A stretch of 27,067 bases of DNA, from positions 1 through 27,067 of the forward strand of contig PJAB01000427.1 of NCBI GenBank assembly GCA_002887195.1, in the 5' to 3' direction. This stretch comes from Chrysochromulina parva. Lineage: Eukaryota; Haptophyta; Prymnesiales; Chrysochromulinaceae. The notes under the pieces are model-generated. The model did not search any database, was not told the DNA's origin, and saw only the letters and a program-made list of their open reading frames with translations. Within the stretch, counting starts at the first letter, position 1. Each line of letters starts with the position of its first letter. Of the stretch, positions 1 through 8,816 are shown one piece after another. Made by a program: the position numbers and the translations under genes.

Positions 1-2243
1 ATCGTATCCACATCACTCACCTGCATGCAATGAGGGAGGCCATCAGCATGCACTCAGTCGGATGGAGGATCGTATCCACATCACTCACCTGCATGCAATG
101 AGGGAGGCCATCAGCATGCAATGAGGGAGGCCATCAGCATGCAATGAGGGAGGCCATCAGCATGCACTCAGTCGGATGGAGGATCGTATCGACATCACTC
201 ACTCGCAGGCTGAGCAGTAAGGTCGGCTCGGCGGCCTGCAGATCGAATGGCTCGAGAGGTACGTCATTCGACGCGATCTCGCGCCCCGGAGATTGCCCTC
301 CGCCCATGACCTCGCGCCCCGGAGACACCGACAGTTGCCCTCTGTGCGAGCCCGCTACGGCGCCGTCCCCCTTGCTGTCCCCCTTGATGTCGCCCAGATT
401 GAGCGGCGAGGCGAGATGCCCGCCACCGAAGCTCTCGCCCACACCTACGGTCTGAGGCAGCCCATCTTCTCGACCGCCAATGAAATGCAAACCGCCCCAG
501 ACTACGACGTAGAAGGCGGACGGCGCGCACCCGGCACGCAGGGCCTTGGCGTACCTGCAATCGGTGAGGCAATCAGACGCACTCAGACGCACTCCGAGGT
601 CATCAGAGGTCATCAGAGGTCACCAGAGGCACTCTGCTGGTGCGCACCGAGGCAGTAGCTTGAGCTTCATCATGCCCGCGAGCGCGTACACTTCACGGTA
701 CGAGAGGGAGGCGAACATCTTGAGCGGCCTTAATATGGCAAGCTTCTTCCTATGCGGCACGATGATGGTGGCGAAGATGGCGCGAAGCTTCTTGAGCAGA
801 TGGATCCGTTTCGCGAGCCGAGTTAGGAAGGCGGTTGTAAGGACCTGATGACGGTAATCAGTGACGAATCAGCGGCGGATCCATGGCCCTGACCGCCACT
901 AATTGCCACAAATCAGTGACAGTCGATGATACATCAGTGACAATCAGTGGCAACCAGTGGCTGTCAGGGAGCAATCAGCGACCATCAGGTGGTAATTACC
1001 GTTCGCTGCCAGCGGTTGACGGGGCGCAAGATGCGATCGAAGATCGAGTAGCGCCGACTCGGGCGCATCTGCGATTGAAGGTCAATCAGAGGTCAATCAG
1101 AGGTCAACTAGAGGTCATCGGGGCGCTATCTCGAGCGCGCCGTCTCGTGCGCACAGTCTTGATCTTGGCGCGCTTCCACGCCGACGGTGACGAACCCAAC
1201 GAATCCATCTCGACGGTCGAGGTCCGACGAGATGGTGACACCGACGGAGACATCTCGACGGTCGAGGTCCGACGAGATGGTGACACCGACGGAGAGACCG
1301 ATGGAGATTCCGTGCGATCGGGCTCGTCTGCCGCCCGGGCCGACATCCGCTTGAGCGGCATGGGCGAGGCTGACGAGGAGGGCACGGGCGAAGGGGAATG
1401 CGATCCTAAGGACACTGCCATATTAGGCACTGGCGCCTGCCGGCGAGACTGATGCGGCGAGGCTGATGTGGCGGCTGCGGCGAATGCCGCTGCTGCGGCT
1501 GATCCTGCTGCTGCTGCGACGACGGCGACGGCGGCGGCGGCGGCGTTGGCGGCGTTGGCGGTAGGGGCAGGCTCGAGTCCATCGAGGCCACGTGGACTCG
1601 ATTTGGGCGTCGAGCGTGGCGCGGACCGTAACTCGTCACGCGCGTCCGGCTGTGCCGCCATCTGCTGCGCGTCCGTCGGCGGGAGCGCGCCTTTCCCCAG
1701 GAGCAGGCCCGTGGCCGCCGCGGGCGCGGCTCCGGCCGGCCACGAGAGCGATGGCAGCATGGCTCCCGCCATGGCACTGGGCCTGCTGCCGGGCCGGCGG
1801 TGGCGGAGCGCGGCCGGTGCGAGCGTCGGAGTCGAGATGCCGTGCCGCATCGCCGCCGACTGCGGTGGCGCCTCAAACTCGAACGCCTCGACGTGCAGCA
1901 TCGCCCCGGATGAGTGGCCGCGGTGGCGCTCATCGTGGAAGCCGGTGGTGTTGAGCCGATCCGCCTGCGGCCGTGCCACGTGCACTGACGCGGTGCGCGG
2001 CGGGTCCAGCTCAGAATTCTTGCTCTTCCTCAGCGTCTCAGAACTCTTGCTCTTCCTCAGCGTCTTCCGGCTGCCAGGCAACCCCGCCGAAGACTCGAAT
2101 TGCTTGAGCTGAGGCCGGGCAACGTCGTCGAGCCGCACCGCCGGACGCACGTCCTCTCGGGTAATCTCCCCAAAGGAGAAGCGGGACAGGATGGAGACCT
2201 CCCGCACATACTTCGGATCGGGCGCGGACTGGGCGCGATGCAT
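1..2243 (-). CDS. Cyclic nucleotide-binding domain protein, N-terminal part (5 exons seen, 3' end off window)
   Basis: Model on the minus strand: exons 2243-1155, 1068-1000, 844-648, 554-203 and 20-1, all with GT-AG borders and compatible phases. The first in-frame ATG is at 2243; the frame is open upstream to about 2420 but only through TTG, so an extra 5' exon is possible. The first ~360 residues look disordered: Ser/Pro/Arg-rich, with a 9-residue repeat (TLRKSKSSE-like), a 15-residue repeat (SPSVSPSRRTSTVEM, twice) and a poly-Ala tract. The joined exons then read a basic helix (SIFDRILRPVNRW) and a CNBD-like core: LSYREVYALAGMMKLKLLPR, RAGCAPSAFYVV, VGVGESFGGGHLA, then SLR-VSDVDTI. A Gly-rich insert sits inside the core. 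This pattern fits the CNBD beta-roll (known family); ligand and function are not determinable, and no membrane segment is seen. A second CNBD gene lies at 25666-27067 on the same strand. Confidence 0.7.
21..202 (-). repeat. Intron 4 of the left CNBD gene, built from copies of the next exon's start
   Basis: Read on the minus strand, the intron starts at 202 with GTGAGTGATGTCGATACGAT. An almost identical copy begins at 88, and the probable real exon begins at 20. Each copy is followed by ATCCTCCATCCGACTGAGTGCATGCTGATGGCC where visible. Between 152 and 89 the unit TGATGGCCTCCCTCATTGCA is repeated about three times. Three possible AG|GTGAGT junctions therefore exist. Only the last is used in the model, because it keeps the CNBD-like reading SLRVSDVDTI. 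Confidence 0.75.
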
Positions 2244-2460
2244 CGCGCGCACGCGCACGCGCGCCGCTGCGTGAACCGGCGGTCGCACTGCTGACGACTC
2301 CGGTGTGAAGGGGGCGAACAAGGCTGTGAAGACTCTTGATGGACGGGGGATGTGAGACAAATGGGCGCGTGGGAGCGGTAGAAGGAAGGGAGAAGGCGGT
2401 TTTACCGTGTGATTCTGTCACAAAGGTTGCATGCACAACTCACTTCAACGGAAAAACAAA
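2244..2460. promoter_or_regulatory. Short divergent intergenic region between the CNBD and SGNH genes
   Basis: About 217 bases separate the two predicted start codons, so the promoters and 5' UTRs of both genes must lie here or in unrecognised 5' exons. A perfect 5-bp inverted repeat TGTGA-ttctg-TCACA lies at 2408-2422. No TATA box is convincing. Regulatory function is inferred from the head-to-head arrangement only. Confidence 0.35.
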
Positions 2461-4726
2461 ATGGACGTCGTCAGCGCTCTCTTACGCGAGCTCGCGTCGC
2501 TTCCTTTGCTTGGAGACGACCTTCCTGCGGGCGTATTAAATCTCGCACACTTGCGACGCGCCGTCTCGCACGAGGGCGGCCTCAACCGCCTACGCTGCTT
2601 CGCCGCCAAGCTGCGGGCGGGCAACAATGTGAGCATCGCGGTGCTGGGCGGCTCCGTGTCGGCGGGGTCGTCGTCGCGCGTACGCCCGGATCAGAGCGGC
2701 CTCTACCACCGCAAGCTGCAGCGGTGGCTGCAGTCGCGCTTCCCCGGCCACGTCGGCCACATTAACGCCGCCATGCCCGCCGTGCCGCCAGGCTACATGG
2801 AGCAGTGCCTCTCGCTTCACGTACCTCCGACCGTCGACCTCGTTCTCCTCGAAGCCTCGGCGAACATGTGCGGGCGTGCTCGGCGCGAGGGCGCCTCGTC
2901 CGGGCAGCCGGATCCGTGCGAGCTGGGCCGTGAGTCGGTCGAACGCATGCTGCGCCAAGTGCTCGGCTTTCCGTCGGCACCCGCCGTCGTCTTCGTGCAT
3001 GCATTCCCGTTTTGGACGATGGAGACGCCCAAATCTTGGCACGCGCGCTGGCCGAATGAGGGGCAGCGCGGGCGCACGGTGCCCGCCGCGCCGCTCGCGC
3101 ACGCGTCCGACCTCGCGTTCAGCTATCACAAGCAATGGGGCCACACTGCGAATGAAGACTCGCTCGAGATGCTCGCGAGGTACTACGATCTGCCCTCAAT
3201 CTCGCTGCGCAACGTCATCTGGCACGCGATGAAGGCCAACCGTACGTTTGGCGGGCTGCACCTGCATGAGCTCTATTACGACTGATTGTATGCTGATTGC
3301 CTCCCTCATCAGGTACGTTTGGCGGGCTGCGCCTGCATGAGCTCTATTACGACCGGATCCACCCTTCCAATTATGGGCATGCGATCCTTGCTCACGGCCT
3401 CGTCCATCTGCTCAAGACGGCGCTCCTGATGCTCGAGCTCACCGGAGCTCCGATGCATGCTGCCCATGACGAACCCGTGGTGCCCACGCCCACGTCGTCG
3501 CCCTCGATGTCACCCTCGGCTCTGATTGCCCTCGCCCACGACGACGCCGTGCGTTTCGCGGCGGGGCGCTCGGTGAAGCCCCTCAATGCCAAATTAGGCG
3601 ATGCCAATTCCACAGACGCCCTGGCCACGTGTGCACGGCCCGGCGGCATTCGGACGCTGCCGCCGCAGCCCATGCTACCCAACGTCGCCGGCGCGGAGGC
3701 TCGCCGGCTGGAGTGCCATGATGCTGACTCGTTGCATGCCTTGGTCGAGCGTGAGGGTTGTATCGGCTGGGCGTACGCCGTCGAGCGTTCGCCTTCCGGC
3801 GTGCCAAAACCCGGCTGGATGAGCGCCGTCGTGGGCGCTCAGGTGCACGTGGCCGCAATGAGTGGCTCTGATGAGCCTTGATGAGCCCTGATGAGCTCGG
3901 ATGGCTTTTGATTGTCTTTAATGGCATCTGAGTGCGTCTGAGTGCGTCTGAGTGCGTCTGAGTGCGTCTGAGTGCATCTGAGTGCGTCTGAGTGCGTCTG
4001 AGTGCGTCTGAGTGCGTCTGAGTGCGTCTGGTTGGACTGCGCATGCAACTGAGTGCGTCTGGTTGGACGCGCATGCCACGCGCAGTGCACCTTCTCGTAC
4101 GCTCTCGGCGACACGACGAGCGTGGCTAACCGAGTCGGGATTGGCTACCTGAAGAGCTATGAGCACATGGGCTCCGTCCGTGTCGATTGCATGCACCAGT
4201 GTGCATGCGAGCCGCTCGTGATCGACGCGCACAATCTCGAGCGCATCTCGCCTCTCGATCTCGTCTACTTCTCCGTGCGGATCCAACAGCCGCCTCCAAC
4301 GGCAGAGGCGTTGCGTGAGAGCACCCGGCGGCGCTGCGGCGTGCGCCTTACGGTCCTCAACGCCACGTCATCTGGTCATCACAAGTTTAAGTTGACCGCG
4401 CTCTTTGTGAACAGGTGAGCACTGTGGATAGCACTGTTGGCTCTTTGAGTGCACCTGAGTGCACCTGAGTGCTTTTGACATTCAATCGCGCCCTGTGCTG
4501 GGCAGGCACGGCGACGCGAGCTACTTCGGCCGGTGGATCTACGGCCAGGTGATGCTGATTGCAGGCTGATTGCAGGCTGATTGCAGGCTGATTGCCTCGG
4601 CCGGTGGATCTACGGCCAGGTGATGCTGCCGATCCGTGGACCATCTGTCAACCATCTGCGTGCGACGCGTCTGATTGCGTCTGATTGCGTCTGATTGCGT
4701 CTGATTGCGTACGCACAGGCGACTGA
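2461..4726 (+). CDS. SGNH/GDSL-like hydrolase domain protein (6 exons)
   Basis: Exons: 2461-3241, 3313-3842, 4086-4414, 4506-4548, 4620-4659 and 4719-4726. ATG 2461 has a strong context (AAAATGG); an in-frame ATG at 2431 is possible. The protein begins with a helical stretch, then AVLGGSVSAGS with the candidate nucleophile Ser65 (block I of SGNH esterases). Block III-like INAAMPAVPPGYMEQCL and LVLLEASANMCGR follow. The junction of exons 1 and 2 restores YYDRIHPSNYGH, with the catalytic-type Asp274/His277 pair. A C-terminal beta-rich part (GYLKSYEHMGSVRVDC, CACEP) matches the tail common in algal and fungal SGNH-type proteins. The usual Asn-Asp after block III is replaced by Asn-Met. Substrate unknown; a polysaccharide acyl-ester role is possible. 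The 3' end is the weak point: the last phase-1 junction gives an immediate stop (4726), while a phase-0 junction would extend in an Arg/Lys-rich frame to 4850. Confidence 0.72.
3242..3312 (+). repeat. 71-nt intron 1 of the SGNH gene carrying a copy of exon 2's start
   Basis: The first 41 bases (3242-3282) match 3313-3353 with a single A/G difference; both begin GTACGTTTGGCGGGCTGC. The copy is followed by TGATTGTATGC and then TGATTGCCTCCCTCATCAG as the 3' end. Reading through gives an early stop directly after the copy (TGA 3283-3285). Confidence 0.9.
3899..4034 (+). repeat. 10-nt tandem array (TGAGTGCGTC) inside SGNH intron 2
   Basis: Intron 3843-4085 contains about ten nearly perfect head-to-tail TGAGTGCGTC units, one variant TGAGTGCATC, and a degenerate TGATGAGCCC-type lead-in. 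The array ends in a duplicated CTGGTTGGAC-GCGCATGC segment before the acceptor ACGCGCAG. Confidence 0.9.
4549..4619 (+). repeat. 71-nt SGNH intron 4 flanked by a 32-nt direct duplication of the exon junction
   Basis: The segment TCGGCCGGTGGATCTACGGC-CAG-GTGATGCTG occurs at 4526-4557 and again at 4597-4628. The copy of the upstream exon end sits at the intron 3' end and the copy of the downstream exon start (GTGATGCTG) at its 5' end. Between them is an 11-nt array, GCTGATTGCAG repeated about 3.5 times. Confidence 0.9.
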
Positions 4727-5435
4727 GGCGCGCGGGGCGGTCGCCGTGGCGGACTCGGCCGAGCGACGCAGCAAGGCACGGACCGGGCGAGGCGGCAAGA
4801 GGCGGGGGCGCACCAAGGCGGGGAGAGGTCAGTGGGAGAGGTTACCGTAGGCGGAGGCGCACCATGGCGGAGAAAGGTGAGGCATTTGCGCATGCTTCCA
4901 GGAACGAGCGAACGGAGACCATGAGGGAGATGCAGCTTTCGCCCTTGCTTTCGCCAGCCAGCAGTATTCAGTATACAGTAAGTAAACAGTGAGTATACAG
5001 TAAGTACAGCAACCGACTGGAAGCGAGTCGTGTAGAGGCAAGATCGAGACTGTGCAAGAGAGCCGAAATGTGGGGGGGTCATAGAATTTTCCAGCCCGAT
5101 TAATAACCACCCCATGAATCGTCTAACACTATGACTTTCAACGCACTTCACTCACGCACACTACCCACCAACCAATTGTCACCAACAATACATCCAGATG
5201 CATACAGCACCTCTTTTGGATAGCTCTTGCGCTGCGACAGCAGATTCGGATGAGATCAATTTAGTTTGCGGGAGATGCGCTTCTCCCAGAACTTAGGATC
5301 GCGCAACAGGAGATAAACCTTTTCCTAAAATAGTAGAGAACATCTCGCGTTGCGCGTTCCTAAGTTCTGCCGGAATTGCCTAATACCTCCGTGCAATACC
5401 TCCGTGCGGGGAGAAGAACCGTGCAGAAGAGACCA
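4727..5435. other. Intergenic region; no gene recognised
   Basis: It holds the possible Arg/Lys-rich 3' extension of the SGNH gene (to 4850), then sequence poorer in GC than the genes. An AGTATACAGTAAGTA motif is repeated at 4971-5008. A 13-nt direct repeat (AATACCTCCGTGC) at 5381-5407 lies just before the NF-YC-like start. No tRNA, terminator or convincing TATA element is seen. Confidence 0.5.
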
Positions 5436-6269
5436 ATGATGAAGATCTTGCCCTCGTTCGGCCCAATCCACAAGGCGCGCCAGAAGAGCGAGCAAGAAGC
5501 CGAGTTCACTCGTAAGTTCCTCGAGTCCACAAAGCTCGAGCTCGAAATGCGGGTGGCGGACAAAAGCGACCATTTGTGGGAGAAGCGCATCCTCAACGAG
5601 TGGCCCATCGTCAGAGTCAAGAGGATCATGAAGAGGCCTACGATATTCGGGAGCCCACGAATGGTCTCCGCCAATGCAGTTTATCTCATGGCCTATGCTA
5701 CGAGAGTGTTCCTGCGCCTCATCACGGCGCGTGCGGCACAGTTTATGATTGCCGAGAAACGCACCACGCTCTTGGTGAGAGACATTATCGCTGCGGTGAA
5801 GGACTCGTCCAATTGCGACTTCTTGCTCGACATCGTCGACGAATGGGAGCGGTCACACATGTCCATGTCGCCTGCTTCCAAGCGGAGACGAAAGGCTAAT
5901 GAGGCTCGGGCCGCTCTTTCCAACCAGGGACTTAAGCCCGCTCCTTCCGCGCAGGGACTTGAGCCCGCTCCTTCCACCTTACTGCCGCTCCCGCCGACAG
6001 GATCGGGAGTGGCGCACCAGGAACGCGATGCCTACCGTTCCCTGCCCCCGTTCGCGTTGACCATGCCGGGGACGGGAAGGGAAACACCGCAAGCAGGAAG
6101 CTTCGATCTCGTTGCCGAGCTAGGTGCCGAGCTTCGCCAGTGGGGCAGCGAAAGTGATTGTCTTCTGAGCACAGGCATCGCGATAGACTGGGGAGCAGCG
6201 CAGCTAGCACTCGAGCCAGACAGCTTTGAGCTCGACGGCGAGCTTGCCCAGTGGGCTACCGGAGACTAA
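5436..6269 (+). CDS. NF-YC/HAP5-like histone-fold transcription factor subunit
   Basis: Intronless, 277 residues, starting at the first of two adjacent ATGs (5436, 5439). Residues ~54-135 form a CBF/NF-Y-type histone fold: WPIVRVKRIMKRP, then SANAVYLMAYATRVFLRLIT, then KRTTLLVRDIIAAV, then FLLDIVDEW. This order of LPxxRVKRIMK-like, A-xxL-A-A and T-x-DI-AA motifs is the NF-YC / DPB3-CHRAC pattern. A basic KRRRK cluster follows at ~153. The rest (~160-277) is Pro/Ala-rich with a 9-residue repeat (GLKPAPSAQ / GLEPAPST) and ends acidic (FELDGELAQW), which could act as an activation tail. Known members pair with NF-YB to bind CCAAT boxes. NF-YC versus a chromatin-accessibility or polymerase-epsilon subunit cannot be settled by eye. 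The stop lies in a short ACTAACCGGAG tandem repeat. Confidence 0.82.
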   Translation: MMKILPSFGPIHKARQKSEQEAEFTRKFLESTKLELEMRVADKSDHLWEKRILNEWPIVRVKRIMKRPTIFGSPRMVSANAVYLMAYATRVFLRLITARAAQFMIAEKRTTLLVRDIIAAVKDSSNCDFLLDIVDEWERSHMSMSPASKRRRKANEARAALSNQGLKPAPSAQGLEPAPSTLLPLPPTGSGVAHQERDAYRSLPPFALTMPGTGRETPQAGSFDLVAELGAELRQWGSESDCLLSTGIAIDWGAAQLALEPDSFELDGELAQWATGD

Positions 6270-6639
6270 CCGGAGACTAACCGGAGACATAAAGGGTTGA
6301 TCTTGTGTGGCATGCTTGTGTAAGGTCGTTAACGCTGTCAGTCGGTTCTACTCTGGCGGTTCATGCTCGGGTCCACAGGGTCAATAGGTGTCTTGGACAA
6401 TCTTTGTACCCAGATAGCCAGACTCCAGACTGTCTCCGGGAACTTAAAGTTGTCGTCGTACATTATGTGGTAGTGCGTCTTGCCGAGATGGCAATTTAAA
6501 CGTGAACGTGAACTTCGTGGAACTCCTCGACCGGCCACGCACGCACGCACGCACGCACGCGGCTCCTGTCCCCCTCCCCTCCTCCCCTTTTCGCTCTTCA
6601 CAGAAGCGAGAACCCCGCGCCGCGGGAGTGCGAACCCTC
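6270..6639. other. Intergenic region with a short (CACG)n microsatellite
   Basis: It starts with three ACTAACCGGAG-type repeats overlapping the NF-YC-like stop. A CACG tetranucleotide run lies at 6537-6558, followed by a pyrimidine-rich tract (6565-6600) that may belong to the 5' UTR of the fucosyltransferase-like gene. The coding frame extends upstream of 6640 without a stop but also without an ATG. Confidence 0.5.
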
Positions 6640-8681
6640 ATGCAATTGATCTGTCTGCTGCTCCTAAGCACTGGAGTGGCGGCAGATGCTGAGGCTGAGT
6701 GCGACGAGCCGCTGGGCACGCCGCTCTCTACCTTTGCGCATACGATGAACACGGACTTCATCGACAAAGTCACGTCGGGCCGTGCGGGCCAGTTCGTGCC
6801 CTCCACGGGGATGCCGGCGGTCGTGCGCGCGGACGGCTCCCTGAGCATCGTCGACGCGAGCTCCGAGCGCTTCTTCACGTACGTCACCGACAACGGGTGG
6901 AATAATCAGATCCTCAACCTGCTCTGCGCCTTGGACATGGCGCGGCTGCTCAACAGGACGCTGATCATACCGCCGTTTGCGTGGGTACGGCGCCGGGGCG
7001 ACGCGCGCGTGAGCGTGGCGAGGCTGCTCGACCTGAGCACCCTCGCCCGGCTCGGCGTGCGCGTCCTCTGCGAGGATGAGCATGGCAGCGTCGATGGGCT
7101 GGTCGCACCCGCGCTCGCTGCGGCCGGTCGGTCGACGGTGACGCTCTCGGGCGAAGGGCAGCCTCATCGGAGACGCGGCATGCCTCGCTGGTCGCGCGAG
7201 GTCTGGGTGCGCGACCACGCGGGCAGCGACGTCGGTCTGCTCCGGGTCACCTGTTGCCTGTTTTGGACGTGGCCGTTGCCCGAGGAGATCGCGCTCGAGA
7301 TGTACAAGCTGATAGCGTACGCTGAATCCATAACTAATCTCCCCTCTGGCCCCCGCTCATGGGCCTCTGATGGCCCTCTGATGGCCCTCTGATGGGCCTC
7401 TGATGGCCCGCTGATGGCCCTCTGATGGCCCTCTGATGGGCCTCTGGTGGGCCTCTGATTGCCTCTGATTGCCGTCTATACGGCGCCTTCTCTCTCACAG
7501 CATGCGATCCGCTTGCAATCAGTCTCTCATCAAGTACCACCCGACACTCATGCATGCGGCGCGAGAGACTGATTGCATGCTGATTGCCTCCCTCATCAGA
7601 TACCACCCGACACTCGTGCGTGCGGCGCGAGAGGCGGCGGCACCTCTTGGCCCTTCGTACGCGGCGATGCACGTGCGCCGTGGCGACAAGGCCGTTGTCG
7701 ACAAGGCGTACGTCCATGCAATCTTCGGCGGCAAGATGACGACTGATGACCCCTGATGACCCCTGATGACCCCTGATTGCCTCCCTCATCAGCTACGCGG
7801 CCGTCTTCGGCGGCAAGATGACGACCGAATTCTTCGGACAGCTGGCGAAGGACGAGGGGTTCGTCAACGGCGCCACGGTCTTCGTCGCCACGGACGAGCT
7901 CGAACGCAGGTGCGCTGATTGAAACGGATTGCCATTGATTGCCATTGATTGCCATTGATGGCCATTGATGGCTATTGATTGTCATTGATTGTCATTGATT
8001 GTCATTGATTGTCATTGATTGTCATTGATTGTCTTGGTCGCCACGCACGAGTTCGGACGCAGCTGGTTCAAGCCGCTCGCGCAGCTGGGCGGGTACAAGC
8101 TGGTGTTCGTCGACGATCTCGCGCAACCTCCGCTCGTGCTCGCGCTCTCCGCCTTTCCACAGAAGCTCTGGGCTGACGTGCTCGCCATCCTCGAGCAGGT
8201 GCGCTGATTGCCATTGGATTGAAATCGAGTTCCATTGAGTGCTGTTGTTCGCCGTTGAGTGCCATCCGTGGATGGGGCCATGAATGGGCATGAATGATTG
8301 TTCGGCGCTGATTGCCCTCGCCATCTGGACGCGCTGATTGCCCTCGCCATCTGGACGCAGATCGTGTGCGCCGAGGCGCCCGGCGGCTTCGTAGGCTCGC
8401 TGCCCTCTACTCTGTCCGGCCACGTCATCAACGTGCGCCGTGCGCAACACCCGACGGACACGCGTCCGCTGTTTACCAAGGTGTGTCAGACCCCACACTT
8501 GATGACCTCTGATGACTTCTGATGACCTCTAATGAGATCTGATGAGCTCTGATGACCTTGCACGCAGGTTCATGAGACTTGTTGTGACGCGCGCACCGAA
8601 ATGGACCTGCTCAAGCTACCAGGCGTAGCCTCGCTCGCCGACGTGCCGTGCCATCCCCACAAAGGGAATCCCTGGTGTTGA
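6640..8681 (+). CDS. GDP-fucose protein O-fucosyltransferase-like glycosyltransferase (7 exons)
   Basis: Exons: 6640-7316, 7501-7533, 7600-7707, 7793-7909, 8063-8198, 8361-8480 and 8568-8681. Phases agree at every junction and give 434 residues. ATG 6640 is the first in frame and starts a signal peptide (MQLICLLLLSTGVAADA). Motifs in order: DNGWNNQILNLLCALDMARL (~84-103) is the donor-site loop of O-fucosyltransferase-like enzymes, normally GxxNQ. LNRTLIIPPF follows. MHVRRGDKA (~260-268) holds the diagnostic HxRRGD. FVATDE (~303-308) is the usual (I/V)xATDE element. LVFVDDL comes next, then a Cys-rich C terminus ending PWC. Expected role: transfer of a sugar, probably fucose, to secreted or surface proteins in the ER/Golgi. 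Exact donor and acceptor are unknown. Introns 2-5 all carry exon-edge copies. Confidence 0.82.
7365..7480 (+). repeat. TGATGGCCCTC-type array in intron 1 of the fucosyltransferase-like gene
   Basis: About eight units of TGATGGCCCTC or TGATGGGCCTC (11 nt), followed by TGATTGCCTC (10 nt). It lies within intron 7317-7500, which ends with a conventional pyrimidine-rich acceptor (TCTCTCTCACAG). Confidence 0.88.
7534..7599 (+). repeat. 66-nt intron 2 of the fucosyltransferase-like gene, copy of exon 3's start plus cassette
   Basis: The bases from 7535 (TACCACCCGACACTC-TGCGGCGCGAGAG region) match exon 3 from 7600 over about 34 nt with 2-3 differences. The copy is followed by TGATTGCATGC and TGATTGCCTCCCTCATCAG. 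Joining exon 2 to exon 3 reads SLIKYHPTLVRAAREAAAP without interruption. Confidence 0.88.
7708..7792 (+). repeat. Intron 3 of the fucosyltransferase-like gene, copy of exon 4's start plus 10-nt array
   Basis: The first ~36 bases (GTACGTCCATGCAATCTTCG onward, sharing TCTTCGGCGGCAAGATGACG) resemble the start of exon 4 (CTACGCGGCCGTCTTCGGCG). The remainder is TGATGACCCC repeated three times and the TGATTGCCTCCCTCATCAG end. Confidence 0.85.
7910..8062 (+). repeat. Intron 4 of the fucosyltransferase-like gene: 10-nt array plus copy of exon 4's end
   Basis: It starts GTGCGCTGATTG. The body is about eleven units of TGATTGCCAT / TGATGGCCAT / TGATTGTCAT. The last ~29 bases (8034-8062) copy the end of exon 4 (7881-7909): GTCGCCACGcACGAG-TCGgACGCAG versus GTCGCCACGgACGAG-TCGaACGCAG. 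Here the acceptor AG comes from the duplicated exon end. Confidence 0.9.
8199..8360 (+). repeat. Intron 5 of the fucosyltransferase-like gene with two partial copies of exon 5's end
   Basis: It begins GTGCGCTGATTGCC, as does intron 4. Near its 3' end CTGATTGCCCTCGCCATCTG occurs twice, at 8310-8329 and 8334-8353. The second copy leads into ACGCAG. Both resemble the end of exon 5 (GTGCTCGCCATCCTCGAGCAG). Confidence 0.78.
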
Positions 8682-8816
8682 GATGGTGTTGAGATTACGG
8701 TGGTTGAGAGTCTTGCGACTTTCGGGACTTGGGAGAGTTTGGATCTGTTCGTTTGCAGTTGTCACATCTGTCGACTGTTAACGTTCACACGTCAGTTCAC
8801 GGCGCTTTCTGTAGAT

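Noticed and set aside
1468..2112. Plus-strand Ala/Gly-rich 214-residue frame
   Set aside because: It is the antisense shadow of the low-complexity first exon of the left CNBD gene; GC-rich codon bias opens all frames.
2408..2422. CRP-like operator
   Set aside because: TGTGA-N5-TCACA resembles the bacterial CRP half-sites, but spacing is 5 not 6 and the genome is eukaryotic; kept only as an unassigned dyad.
2590..3144. Minus-strand 184-residue frame
   Set aside because: Arg/Ala/Gly-rich with no motifs, and antisense to the SGNH coding exon, which shows clear active-site motifs.
3583..4286. Minus-strand frames with QTHSDALRRT repeats
   Set aside because: They are translations of the TGAGTGCGTC intron array in antisense; no start context or flanking domain.
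4705..4992. Separate Arg-rich gene after the SGNH gene
   Set aside because: No ATG start, no domain; better explained as the SGNH 3' end or UTR.
6502..6639. Upstream extension of the fucosyltransferase-like protein
   Set aside because: The frame is open but has no ATG before 6640, and the signal peptide begins exactly at 6640.
7469..7756. Plus-strand frame read straight through fucosyltransferase-like introns 2 and 3
   Set aside because: It includes duplicated exon copies and stops in the array; the spliced reading joins KYHPTLV and KAYAAVFGG cleanly.
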